From positions 271,023 through 335,022 of the forward strand of contig JAOTON010002219.1 of the NCBI GenBank assembly GCA_034440635.1: a stretch of DNA of 64,000 nt, read 5' to 3'. Within the stretch, counting starts at the first letter, position 1. Every line of letters begins with the position of its first letter. Of this stretch, positions 36,333-47,604 are shown in pieces. The translations under genes were made by a program, and so were the position numbers. The notes under the pieces were generated by a model. The model did no database searches and was not told the DNA's origin. It saw only the letters and a program-made list of their open reading frames with translations. This DNA comes from Lepas anatifera. Lineage: Eukaryota; Arthropoda; Thecostraca; Lepadidae.

Positions 36333-36545
36333 AAAAAAGTGAGGGGGCCAGCCAAACTTCAGCCTGATGCTGACAAGAAACTTTCCACGTCAGTACCAAA
36401 AGCTATTCGAATTTGGGGTCCACGTTGCCCTCCGCAGCGGGCTGGTTATACAAATTTCAGGTTATCTCTCATTTTGACTGTAGAAAAAGCGGGCGGGGGG
36501 AAGGGTGGGTGCAGGCCCCCTGGTCCCCCTTTTCCGACACCTGTT
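36333..36545 (+). repeat. Dispersed repeat family 2
   Basis: Shares GGGCCAGCCAAACTTCA.CCTGAT, TTCGAATTTGGG and GGGCCCCCTGG-like blocks with the reverse complement of about 62583-62790. Non-coding as far as can be seen. Confidence 0.75.
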
Positions 36546-36682
36546 GTGGGAAATTGTAGTGAGACCGCTGCATCAAGTTGTTCTGCGAAGTCGATGATTT
36601 GTTAGCTGGCCTTTCTCATCGATTCCTTGATGTTGAAAATTGAGAGAGATTATACATCGGCCACAGCCCTTCGTTAGAATCA

Positions 36683-36775
36683 TCAAACGGTCTCCTGAGA
36701 AACCATTCCAACAAGGAAAGAGCTGGCAACGCCATATGACCCTCACAGTTGGTGCGTCGATAAGCCTAAAAATGT
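36683..36775 (+). mobile_element. SINE 3' fragment
   Basis: Only the tail survives: GAGAAACCATTCCAACAAGG then AACGCCATATGACCCTCACA and GTTGGTGCGTCGATAAGCC, matching the SINE at 20313-20468. Confidence 0.75.
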
Positions 36776-36845
36776 ATTAGCTGGTTTTTTGTACTACATT
36801 CGCTATATGATTTTGACAGCAATAGCCATACATCGTAATACGTAT

Positions 36846-37121
36846 GTACAGTCCCCCGCAATTGAAATTGCCATAACTAGGCTCGACCGGTTTAGGATGG
36901 ATATCTTGCATCCTATGGTGCCTATAGGTTTAGAAACGGGTGCATCATGTGTATTTTTCAAGAGCTTTCCAGTGGTCACCATTATTTACTAATCTGACAT
37001 CTGGGTGAGAAAATATTACACAATTACTGATTTTGCTGCTTTCTGACGGGGTAGTCTTCGGCTGACTTGCCACCGCCTCTGATAATCCCTGACCCTCTCG
37101 CCCATACCTGGACCACGTGAC
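36846..37121. repeat. Left copy of a 280-bp facing repeat
   Basis: The reverse complement matches 44542-44826: GTACAGTCCCC.GCAATTGAAATTG at one end and CACGTGACC next to CCAGGTATG at the other. It includes GTCTTCGGCTGACTTGCCAC. No coding content seen. Confidence 0.85.
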
Positions 37122-37592
37122 CTCACAGATGAATGGGCGGTTGGCATTGTGCCAGCTCATTCATCCCTCTCACAAATCTTGTCGTGTCTGAGGGGCACTC
37201 GTATTGCAATTGCTCCCACTGTGTTGCTGTGTGCTGGACAACTGGCGTCACTGACCTGGGGCCCCGGTCAGTGGTAGAAACCAGGCAATGCAGTGGCAGA
37301 ACCACGAGTTGCTTTTTGAGGGGGGAGCAATATCCAATAAGATGGGCACAGATGGGGCAAACCATCGGAATATATTTTGCTGCGGGGAAGCACACGAATT
37401 TTCCCTCCTATATCCGTCCTTGTGCTTGGGTTGCGAAACATGTAAGCTGTCATTGGCTGCCGGGCTCCCCTCACCTGCATGTTTATTTAGACAGGATTCT
37501 GGTAAAACGGCTGATACAGTGATACAACTTTGTTTGGAGGTTTCATTAAAAAATATTTTCAGATACTCGTCAGAAGAGGGGACAGTTGGAGC

Positions 37593-37862
37593 CATAGGTG
37601 GATCCAAGGGTAAAGGAATGCAGGTCCCCCTCATTAACCCTCGGCGTCCCTAAAATGATCACAGCATTCCTCTAAACGGTCGATGGCACTTCCTGAAATG
37701 TCACTTCCACCCCTCCCTCAGGATGCGAAAATCGGCACCCCGCCATAGGATTTGGCACCCACCTGAAAGCTTTTACTGGCCAAAAGTGGCACCCAATTTG
37801 TACGGATGACGTCCCACCCCCCGGCAAGGTGACCCCCATCGGTGATCCTGGATCCCCCTATG
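37593..37862 (+). mobile_element. Short inverted-repeat element, family 1
   Basis: Begins CATAGGTGGATCCAAG, ends CCTGGATCCCCCTATG, with CCCTCGGCGTCCC and GATGCGAAAATCGGCACCC inside; same family and orientation as 7177-7401. Confidence 0.7.
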
Positions 37863-38538
37863 GTGGGGGCAGGCCCCCAATTTTCATTAAACATCGCGAT
37901 TTAAGAAACAATAGGAAAATCGGGCATTGTGTGGGCAGCATTTTGCGAAGGTCTCAAGAAGCCTGAACCTGACGAGGTTTTGTTTTTAGATGGGAAATTT
38001 TCTTGTCAAGGGTGACGGTTCACTGGTTCTATCACTGTTTCGTCGGTGGCGGCGATTATTTATTATGGGACAATTGCTTCCAACTAAATGAGCTTAATTC
38101 CGTCCACAGAGAATTTTTAAATTTCCAGCTTGAGAACCTTTGTAGAGTCTATTTCTCGGGAGCATAAACTGTGCCCTCGCTTGACTAAAATTACGCAGCC
38201 GTCTCCCTCTCAACGAACGGCAACCATTGCTTTAACTGGGGAGGATTGAGTTTCCATGAACTGGCCTCTAGACTGACATCACACGGTGCAAGCTTGGCAT
38301 AGCGTTTGCGATAGTCTCTAACAAAAATTGTTGGGGTTAGACGACGCTCCAGCTCTCAAAGTTATATGGCGTTACCAACTCTCACCCTGTAAGGAGAGAT
38401 TTGGTGCATTTGATCATCATACCTCTTCAGAGAATCTGCCTGGACATGAGCCCAAGGAGTTGAACCCGGGGGAGTTGAGACAGGGAATCAGCGCTAGGTT
38501 TCTTGCGGCCTTTTGGCAGCACCCTCACTTGTCGGAAG
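37863..38538. other. Intergenic with degenerate SINE
   Basis: 38321-38480 resembles a divergent - strand SINE (TTGTTGGGGTTAGACGACGC, then a TTGAACCCGGG B-box-like remnant). Nothing else recognised. Confidence 0.45.
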
Positions 38539-38679
38539 GATATGATCATATTTTATGCTGAAAATATTAGATAATTTGTAGCAGTATTACAAAGGTATAA
38601 AAGCCTATGTAGCAGCTTTAGCGGTGATAGTGATCGTTGTTGAGAGTATCATTAGCGGTAAAATTGGTCAGTGATGGAT
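38539..38679 (+). repeat. 141-bp unit, source copy of a local duplication
   Basis: Runs from GATATGATCATATTTTATGC to GTCAGTGATGGAT. It is identical to 39359-39499 except one A/G difference near the start. Confidence 0.95.
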
Positions 38680-39340
38680 CTAGGCGGTAGTTTTGGTGGG
38701 ACAAACAAAAATCGAAACGCAAGAAAAAACGTCGCGCAGTGAAAGCTTTTGCAACAATCTAACTAGCCGGCAGGTTGGGGAGGCGGGGAGTGGGGAGTAA
38801 ATATAAGTCGAAAAGCAAAACAAACAGGCGTCACTGGGTGAAATATGTGGCCACAAAATGCTTGCTTTCGATATCTTAGGATCATTCATCCAAATACGAT
38901 TTTAAATATCAAGAGGACCAGGCTCCAATATTCACACTGAAGTTGACTGGTTCTGTTTGAAAATGATTTCTTCAGTTAAAGCACCAACACCTTGCTTATG
39001 AACTTAAAAGGAGCCAGGGAAAAGGTCGACAGCTTGGGGAGGGGGATAACATTATGGTTTTGCTCCGAGCTTTTTCGTTCGGGGAGAAAATACGTATTGT
39101 CCCCCTCCCCTTGGGTCCTCCATTAGAACTGGGTGCTGTTTGAGGGGTCTCGTTGCCACGTGCGACCACCGAGGGTAAAAGGGCAGTGAATAGTGAATGT
39201 TTCTCTGATGAAATCCACCACTTCGAGAGCTACTACTCTTCGAAATTTAGCACGACATTGGTTCCAGCTATTATTGATGTTAAAATTGTTCGATGTGTCG
39301 CTGAAATGAAAATATTTTAGGATAAATATTGTTTACATAT
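38680..39340. other. No recognised feature
   Basis: Sequence between the two 141-bp copies; no supported gene or repeat. Confidence 0.5.
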
Positions 39341-39519
39341 TCTGGTTGGGCGAAACCAGATATGGTCATATTTTATGCTGAAAATATTAGATAATTTGTA
39401 GCAGTATTACAAAGGTATAAAAGCCTATGTAGCAGCTTTAGCGGTGATAGTGATCGTTGTTGAGAGTATCATTAGCGGTAAAATTGGTCAGTGATGGATT
39501 CTGGTTGGGCGAAACCAGA
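39341..39519 (+). repeat. 141-bp unit inserted between 20-bp direct repeats
   Basis: The unit (39359-39499) is bracketed by TCTGGTTGGGCGAAACCAGA at 39341-39360 and again at 39500-39519. This looks like a target duplication or a templated insertion. The 20-mer can itself fold (TCTGGTT with AACCAGA). Confidence 0.9.
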
Positions 39520-39548
39520 ATATTACCCGGGGACCTTGTAACCAAAGC

Positions 39549-39885
39549 CTACCTTTGGCGGACGCAGGGGGGCATTCCGGTCATGGCCCCCCAAAGCGCC
39601 GGAGGGGGCCAAACTATCTTTCCCCCCAAACGCCGCAGAAATTTTTGAAAAAGGTGTGTACACTAAGCCTGTAGAGCAAAAAATATTCGCTTCCCCCTCC
39701 CCCCGGAGAGCGATCATGCACTTGGAGAGGTAGCTTATACTAGATCTGTCGAGCACTGAAAAAAAGGTGTTTACAATAGGTATGTAGAGCAAAAAATCTT
39801 CGCTCCCCCCCTTCCCCCCCCACAGGAGGACAGGCAGACATGGGTTTGCCCCCAAAACTCGGGTCTGCGTACGCCCCTGAAGCCT
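39549..39885. mobile_element. Possible small inverted-repeat element, C-rich
   Basis: GGCGGACGCAG near 39555 and the reverse complement of CTGCGTACGCCC near 39864 could be terminal inverted repeats. Inside, a GTAGAGCAAAAAAT.TTCGCT block followed by C-runs occurs twice about 113 bp apart. No frame supports a protein. Confidence 0.35.
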
Positions 39886-40238
39886 ACGCTGCTCCCTTGA
39901 CCTGAGAGGGTATATTACCAACAAGACTAAAATTGGACTGGAAACGAATGTTAAGCTGGTGTGATGCTGGTTTAGCCCGAGAGATTATTATCAGTATATT
40001 GTTTTGGGATTTCATTGAGTTTAAATCTTTAGCCTCGATAAATTTTTGAGAACTCCCGCAGCCTAATATTGAGCCCCTTGGGCTAAAGGGTGTTTTAAGC
40101 TCGTGCAATCTTTCGAAAGCCTAGCTGGCTCAGAGGCCCCTAACTATCGTGCATCCTTAGCTGCCATCTCAACTTAACGTATCTGCATTGGTTTTGGTCG
40201 CCCGGAAAGAGGCACATAAGCATTTATCACTAACTTTA

Positions 40239-40421
40239 AGAATTGTTGGGGTTTAACGACGCACCAACTGCCAGGGTCATACGGCGTCCCAAACTCTCAC
40301 CCTGTTGGAAGGGATTTTGGGGATCAGATCGACTTATTCAGAGGCTCCGCCGGGACTTGAACCCGGGGCCGGTGGCTTAGAAGACAAGGGTGCTATCCAC
40401 TAAGCCACCTCATCCCCTTAC
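40239..40421 (-). mobile_element. tRNA-derived SINE, apparently full length, 11-bp target duplication
   Basis: Read on the - strand it begins GGTAAGGGGATGAGG, has an A-box-like TGGCTTAGTGGATAGC (40392-40407), a B box GGTTCAAGTCC (40353-40363), and ends with the GGCAGTTGGTGCGTCGTTAA tail. Flanking CACTAACTTTA at 40228-40238 and 40422-40432 is a perfect 11-bp target duplication. The anticodon-loop region resembles a tRNA with TCT, but this is a SINE head and not a functional tRNA gene. Confidence 0.9.
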
Positions 40422-40457
40422 CACTAACTTTATACGATATTATACGTAATAAATAAT

Positions 40458-40625
40458 TTTTGGGCTTATCGATGCACCAACTGCCAGTGTCATATGGTGT
40501 CGCCAACTTTTTTACTGTTGAAAAGATATCCCGGGAACCAGCTTGCTCCTTGTTCAGGGAAACCGCCGGGCCTTGAACTCGGGTCGGCTGGGTGGAATCC
40601 AGCTACGCTGACCACTCCAATACAG
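40458..40625 (-). mobile_element. tRNA-derived SINE, second family member
   Basis: On the - strand: GGAGTGGTCAGCGTAGCTGG (A-box region), CCGAGTTCAAGGCCCGGCGG (B box and T stem), CCCTGAACAAGGAGCAAGCT, then the shared tail with CATATGACACTGGCAGTTGG. Closest to the copy at 20313. No clear target duplication seen. Confidence 0.8.
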
Positions 40626-42774
40626 CGTCTCTATCATTTAATTGGAATTGAAGACATCCCTCTATCTGAATACTGATTTGTGCAAATCAGGATATATTTG
40701 AATATAAGCTGATGACCATTGTTGGTTGGCAGCCCCTACCAATGGTCCCCAGCCTTTGGAATTTTTCCCTAACTGGCAAACAGTACCCCCCCTAGCTCGA
40801 AATACCTGAAGGCCTTTCCCGTTTGGCAAGGGCTAATGTGACCTTTGAGGAAGGTCGTTATGAGCACATAACCAGGCAAGCAAGGGCAAGGTAGGAAACC
40901 GAAGAGCCTAATAAAGAAAACAATAGCTCTTTTTCGATTCATGTAATGTTCCCTTTGTGCCCATCTCCCAGCAACATGAGAGTTGGCGACACTATATAGC
41001 CTCAACAGTCGGTGTGTGTAAACCCCCCAAAGCTGCTTTGAACACATTTTCTTCCTTTGTCCCTGGAAAAATGCGAAAACAAGCAAGACCTGAATGTGTG
41101 TATTTCGCTCTGGACACATGAGCAGCAAGAAAACAGTGGAATAAAATTCAGGCAGAATATCTACTCCTAATTTCGGAAACATTTCAAATAAATATGAGGA
41201 TTCAGTACTTGCAAGTCGATAGTTTTAGTCATTTTTAGTGTAGTGGCAGGTTTCGACTCATTACCTCATGCATTTATCTACCATTTTTTTGTGATTGAGA
41301 CCCCATTAGCCAAACGGCACTTTTTCATGCTCCCTTCTTGTTCTTCATAAGGAGTTTTAGCGACCTAGCGTTCATGAATTGTAGCAAAATATGTTAATCA
41401 TTTTCATTTTAACCATTTTCTGGTCCATAAGTCCTGATTACCATATAATAAAGAGATATTTATTTATTTATTTTGCAGCACAATAGTGACAATACTATCA
41501 GCATAATTCACAACAGGAACAGACACCCATGGAACAGGCATATATGTTAAACCTGATAAACAATTTGAATTCAAACTTACCCCACAACCCCAGGCCATTC
41601 CATTGATAAGCTAAGCGGGGAATATAAAGGAAAAAATATGCCCATATACATAATTTTAATCGCCTTGGTGCTCTTCCGGGGCCCCATCCTCATTTTTGGC
41701 GAGTTATTCGGAGCCGATTTAAATGAGAGACTAGTCGACTTACACCAATTTATGGTTATCAGCCTGACAACTTATAACTGTAAATTGATAACAGTTTCAG
41801 GTCAGGTGAACGAGTTTTAACGTGATTTCCACGCCCATGTGGGTCATTTTTGTTTTTCTTAGATAAGAACGATAAAGCAAGGAAAAAACGCGACTCCTAC
41901 AGCAGGCCATGGTCGAGTTTCCTCCTCATTCAAAAGCTCTTCGAAATAAAAATTTCCCAGATATCGTCTAGTTATTTTGAGATCACGTCAGTAAAGACGC
42001 TACCAGGGATCACCGGAGGTCATAGTTTCGAGCTTGTTTGTGCTTATATCTTTAGAACAAGACGGCAAGGAGCTTCCAGCGCCATTTCTATTTTTCGTAT
42101 CACCTTTGCCTCTTGAGTTAACAGGGGAAAGGGAGATGGACTGACGCCCCACGTCGTAGTGGGTGCGAAAAGAGGCCAGGTGGTGTCTGGTTGACATACT
42201 TGGCTTTTCCCATTATTATCCCTTGCACCTGACTGGATTCAGCCAAATCAAAAATTTCTTGGCGTCGTCTTCACCCTCCCCGGAGGGAGGGGGGTCTGAA
42301 CACCCTCCATCAGATTTTTCCGACTGTGCATAAAAATGCCGGCGCGAAGCGCCGCCGTAATTGGCGCACCCTATCCGTAATTAATTCTTCAACGTTTTCT
42401 AGAATTTTACGTTTGCACCATCTCAGGTCAGGTCAACAGTGCAGGTCAAGTTACCTCAACTCCAAAAAGTTTAAGATTTCATGAGTAGGAACGGTGTGAA
42501 TCTGTCTTCTTAAAACTCATATCACATAATAGCCCCATCAATTAGTGCAAAACATATTCCGGGATTTTACATATCGATGACCTAGGATCAAATACAGATC
42601 ATGACCTCTCCATTGGAAATGCATGGGAAAACAAAAATTGAGGGAAATTGTTTTATTTCTGTTGATATGTAGTTGAATACCTTCACATTCTCCAAATCGT
42701 AGTAGCTTAAGCCCCTCTCCAGGCTCATGGTGCAAGTTTGGACCTGTGATATCTGAGAGGTCATCTTGGATTGC
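40626..42774. other. Intergenic, mostly unrecognised
   Basis: A SINE-tail scrap may be present at about 40970-41030 (GTTGGCGACACTATATAGCC). TGACCT-type motifs and GCGCGAAGCGCCGCCG hairpin blocks near 42340 belong to the dispersed family. No gene supported. Confidence 0.5.
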
Positions 42775-43754
42775 TTAAACCGCGCCCCAGTGGGCCTACG
42801 AGCCATCTTTGCCCTGGTGGGAGGGGGTGTTGAACACCCCCTCGAACTCGGCCTCTACTTGGGATAGCGAAAAAAGCGAACGCTGTTGGATAGTTCATAC
42901 AAATTCATGAAGAAATTATATTTGTCACTTTTTGGCTCAGGTCAATTTTGAGGTCATGACAGGTCAAAGGAAGTGGGATTTTGAGTAGAGTTTTTGGTAT
43001 CTGGCATCTGGAGAGTTGAGTGAGACACCATTCGCTTCCTCTCGTCACGGAAAATCGAATGATGAATCAAATCGGAAAATCGAACGAGCCATACTAGGTC
43101 AAAACTTAAAAATGACCAGACCTCAGCTCAGGGTCACTTTTTAACCTAGCATAAACAATATGCAATCAATCGACTCGCAATAGCAATCTGAACGCAATGA
43201 TATCAAAATAAAAGCTGGATCATTTCATGCAGTTATTGACATAAGTCTGAAAACTGCTTAAATAGCCCCAGATGACCTTGTAGAGGTCACAGGTCAAAAA
43301 TTGCAACAGGAGCCTGGAAAGGGTCCCAGGATACTACGATTTAGAGAATATTGAGGTTTTCTCAGCTGTTGAGTACACAAATACAGCCCAATTTCTGTTT
43401 TCCCATGTATTTACAATAGCGAGGTCATGGTCCGTAGTTGACCTTAGGTCATCAATATGAAAAATCCCGGAATATATGTTGTAGCACTCGGTGGGCCCAT
43501 TATATGGAATAAGTTTTAATTCGATAAATTCACCCATTTCTTACTTATGCCGCTTAAACATTTTTGGAGGTGAGGTCACCTGCACTGGTGACCTGAACTG
43601 GAGATGACCCAACCTTAAAATTTGGGGAAAAGTTGCGGAATCAATCAAGGATAAAGTGTGCTAAGTACGGCGGCGCCTCGCGCCGCCGTTTTTTCGTGCC
43701 GCCGGAAAACACCCGAGGGGGTGTTTAAGCACCTTCCACCGGGGCGAGGGTTAA
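42775..43754. mobile_element. TTAA-bounded inverted-repeat element, 0.98 kb
   Basis: The left end TTAAACCGCGCCCCAGTGGG and the reverse complement of the right end (TTTAACCCTCGCCCCGGTGG) match, with TTAA exactly at 42775-42778 and 43751-43754. Both ends carry a GGGGGTGTT.AACACCCCC-type block. The interior has many AGGTCA/TGACCT hexamers and the GTACGGCGGCGCCTCGCGCC hairpin. No transposase. Confidence 0.65.
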
Positions 43755-44541
43755 ACAGGTAGACTTGGGTCAATAATTTCGCAGGAAATGATGAAAAAGT
43801 TTTTTATTTTGATACCATTACGTTTGGATTGTTATTGCAAGTTGATTGATATGCATATTGGTTATGCTAGATCAGATAAAGACCTTGACCCAGCTTTAGG
43901 TCACGTTACTTTTATGATTTCATGTAGTATAGCCATATTATACATGGTTCAATTTTCCGTAAAAAGAGGAAGCCAATGGCGCCATACAGTTTATACCAAC
44001 TGAATTCAGTCAGACGATAGGCCCCATAAACTCCTCTACACCCTATCACATTTTTTTACCTGTCATGACCTAAATATTGACCTGAGACAAAAAGTGAGTA
44101 ATGTAGTTTCATGATAAATTCTTATGAACCATCTACCAGTGTTCGCGTTTCCCTCTATCCTGCATAGGAGCCGGGTTCGAGGGGAAGTGTTCTCCCCTAC
44201 AGCAAAAGATGGCTCGGACACCCACCGGGGCGGGTGTTAAATAACAAAATTCGGCCACAGGGTGCCGTTTTAAACCCCATGAACTCTAGTCCCCCAGAAA
44301 AGATCATTCAGCAGTGATCCTGTGAGCCTTATGAGGCTGGAAACATTGTTTGAAGCCATAACTCAGACATACCCAGTCTTGGACTCTCGTGCCCAGGCGC
44401 CTCGGTCACTGGACGGACCGCCTGGGGCTAGACACCTGCGAGACAGTACTGATCACCTCGGTTCAAGACACTGTGCCCCCTGCCTGCCACACACTATTTA
44501 CTACGTGTGGCCTTGCACCTGTCGTTGTAAACACGTAGTAA
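43755..44541. other. Intergenic with another family terminus
   Basis: ACCGGGGCGGGTGTTAAATA near 44230 is a right terminus of the TTAA family; its left partner is not clear. No gene seen. Confidence 0.5.
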
Positions 44542-44826
44542 TCACGTGACCCAGGTATGCTTGCCAGTCGAGCGAAGGGTCGGGGATTATCAGGGGCGGT
44601 GGCAAGTCAGCCGAAGACTACCCCGTCAAAATGCAGCAAAATCAGTAATTGTGTAATATTTTCTCACGCAGATGTCAGATTAGGAAATAATGGTAACCAC
44701 TGGAAAGCTCTTGCAAAAATACATAAGAAGAACCCGTTTATAAAGCTATAGACGCCATAGGTTGCGAGATATTCATCCTAAACCGGTCGAGCCTAGTCAT
44801 GACAATTTCAATTGCGGGGACTGTAC
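44542..44826. repeat. Right copy of the 280-bp facing repeat
   Basis: Reverse complement of 36846-37121; ends GGCAATTTCAATTGCGGGGA then CTGTAC. Confidence 0.85.
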
Positions 44827-45224
44827 GTGGTGCTTTGTGGTAACTCATTTCAAAAAAGGGGGATAAACCCAGTGAACCCATGAAATACGACCCCGAAACG
44901 TCATTGAAGGGGCCATGCCGTATCAGAGGTGGGTGGAGAGTCGAACAAAAACTAGTTAGAGCCCCTGAACAGACTGGCCGTCCCACTCTGTTCAGACATC
45001 AATTAAGGTCCAGGAGGTGACGTCCGGAACGGGCGAAAGGCGCAACGTGCGCGATGAAGAAGAGCTTAGACGATTCCAGGAGCAGTGACGACTCTCGCTG
45101 ATGGGCTGAAGACGGGCGACGGCATCTTCAGTCGGCGTCAAGCACATCGGACGGGGAGGCCCCCACGGCGCTGCCGAGCCGGGGGGCCTCTCGATGTGAC
45201 GATTGCCACGAAGAAGACGAAGAA
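44827..45224. other. Unrecognised sequence before the 98-bp array
   Basis: GC-richer, with no recognisable protein. It may be part of the same unit as the array that follows. Confidence 0.4.
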
Positions 45225-45800
45225 GATAAGTCCGGAGGCCGGTGGGATGGTGTTCCCCATCGGACCGGTATGGGCTCCGGCCCGTACTGGCGTAGCCGTC
45301 AGACTATTCCGGTGAAGATGAAGATAAGTCCGGAGGCCGGTGGGAAGATGTTCCCCACCGGACCGGTATGGTCTCCGGCCCGTACTGGCGTAGCCGTCAG
45401 GCTATTCCGGTGAAGATGAAGATAAGTCCGGAGGCCGGTGGGATGATGTTCCCACCGGACCGGTATGTGCTCCGGCCCATACTGGCGTAGCCGAGCAGGC
45501 TATTCCGGTGAAGATGAAGATAAGTCCGGAGGCCGGTGGGATGGCGTTCCCCATCGGACCGGTATGGGTTCCGGCCCATACTAGCGTAGCCGAACAGGCT
45601 ATTCCGGTGAAGACGAAGATAAGTCCGGAGGCCGATGGGATGGCGTTCCCCATCGGACCGGTACGGGTGGCAGCCCGTACTGGCGTAGCCGTCAGGCTAT
45701 TCCGGTGAAGATGAATGAGGTGGAGGCCGGGGAGTGACGACTACTCCCGGACCGGTATGGGTGGCGACCCATATTGGCGCAGCCGACCGAGGCTGTTCCT
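45225..45800. repeat. 98-bp satellite, about six units
   Basis: GATAAGTCCGGAGGCCGGTG starts at 45225, 45323, 45421, 45519 and 45618, with a partial sixth near 45712. Each unit has a GGTGGGA..TCCCCACCGG hairpin and a CCGGTATGG...CCATACTGG dyad. Confidence 0.92.
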
Positions 45801-47604
45801 CACGATAGACGAGTCGTAATGACGATTACACTCGATTGTTACGCATTGTATATTTTATAAGGGGGATCACGGTCGGTCGCATCGACGGAGATCGGCCGTG
45901 CAGCGGTATGGCTCGACCGCAAATCCTATTTCCCTTTGGGTATCACGTCCACGGTAGGGGCGGCCCTGGATCCCATCGCTATGCATACTATATCGATATA
46001 TATATAACGATGATGAGAAAATCCGAGAGAAGTATTACGATAATTAGACAGCTGTGGCTATGCAGTTTATCTTGGGGCGCATATTAGTGGAGGGGATATT
46101 TTGTATCCATACATATATTTCACACATACACATGGGGGCATACATTGGTACATGCACTTCGGGTAAAACGAGTGTCAACACGCACGCGATTCCGGCGATT
46201 CGTGAATCCGCGATTCTTGAACACGAGACTCCTGAGAAGTCAGGTCAGACGATGTTGGAGCAGTAACGCAACATTTGCAGCAGCATCATAAGGAATCGTG
46301 TTATCACAGTTTAACCGTTCAGAAAAAAATAGGGGTACGGGGAAATAAAAAATTATATAAGAAAGTAAAAAAAAAACTGATGGGTTAGCAATGGGGACGA
46401 GCAGCAATGCATCCATCAGCCGTGCCAACCAGCGGTCAAGCCCAGCGGCCCAGCGGCCACCACAGCGCCACCAAACAGTCACCAAAGCGTCGCCCAACAG
46501 CCACCGCAGCACCGCGCAGTCACCGGAGCCCCCACACCACCAGGCCGCGGTCGGCCGGCGCGGCTCGCAGCACCAGCCAGGGCACCACCGTTAATCCAAC
46601 AGTCGCCGCACCAGCCGCACGGAGGCCGCAGCAACAGCGCCACACCGTCCAAGATGACAGAATACTCTGGAAGCGTCAGGGCCGCAGGTTAAGAACTCAC
46701 GACACCGAGGCCCAAGCGACGCCAGGCGAGGGGCGTCCGTAGCAGCGGCAGCCGAGGCTCCCCGACAGGGGCGACCTCAGCGCCACCACCAGGGGGCAAC
46801 ACGCTCGCCGAGCGCCACAGCCAGCAGGGATCGCGCCGCGGGATCCAGGATCACGCACAGCGACCCGGGTCCGCTGTGCGTGATATCGGGGACCTTATAT
46901 CGGGGACCCCTGATTACCATCAATCGGGCCCTTATGACTGGGAAAAGCTCACGGAGGCGGAGAGTTTCCTACGTGCGATTGCTGAGGCGTGCCCCGTAAG
47001 CTTGGGGATGGGAACTTGCGTTGATGATTATTTCGGGCAGGGAGGAAGTTACATATCAGGCGTAAATTGAGGAGACGTAGTCGGTCCCTAACACCGCTCC
47101 TATGCGAGTTCGTTGGGAAGGAGCGCGCCGGGGCTGGCGGCACTAAGATGTTAATTTACGCAGATATTTATTTGGCCTAACGCTAATATTCTAAAATCAT
47201 TTTCGAAAAAGGCGTGGGGGGTATACGCAGGTTGGCTCATACATTGGGAGCTTATTTGGCTATGTGCATGAAATGGCTCATTGTTTGTTGTACCTGCGTG
47301 TCTTATCTGTCTCGCTAACGGTCCTGGAGGCGCGCCCAGCTCCTGACCGCATCGCCTGTCTCCCTATATTCCGTAATGGGTGGTGGAGGGGGTGGCCGCG
47401 CACTTACAACACCGGTGCCCGGCCCCCACAGCAAAAATACCGTTTCCCGAGAAACCCCGTTACAAATTCTGTCACTCTACCCGAACTCAGTTCTGTCCTC
47501 TGGGGATTCCAGGACAGATCGACCAAGGCTTGACACCACCATGTCTAGAAAAATATTAAACTTTGTTTCCGGGGTAGTTTTGGGCCAGGAACACGCCTGT
47601 GAGA
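45801..47604. other. No gene recognised
   Basis: Includes a CAG/CCAC-rich stretch (46410-46840) and AT-rich sequence. No motif was strong enough to assign it. Confidence 0.45.

Larger units (their letters stand above)
35744..36845. other. Intergenic repeats, no gene
   Basis: Includes a family-2 repeat (36333-36545) and a SINE tail (36683-36775). No coding gene supported. Confidence 0.55.

Noticed and set aside
36270..36605. 111-codon frame with a signal-peptide-like start
   Set aside because: The body is the family-2 dispersed repeat, also present at 62.6 kb; a hydrophobic start by chance is more likely.
40353..40407. Possible tRNA gene
   Set aside because: The A/B boxes belong to a SINE with a long tail and target duplication; a proper acceptor stem is not visible.
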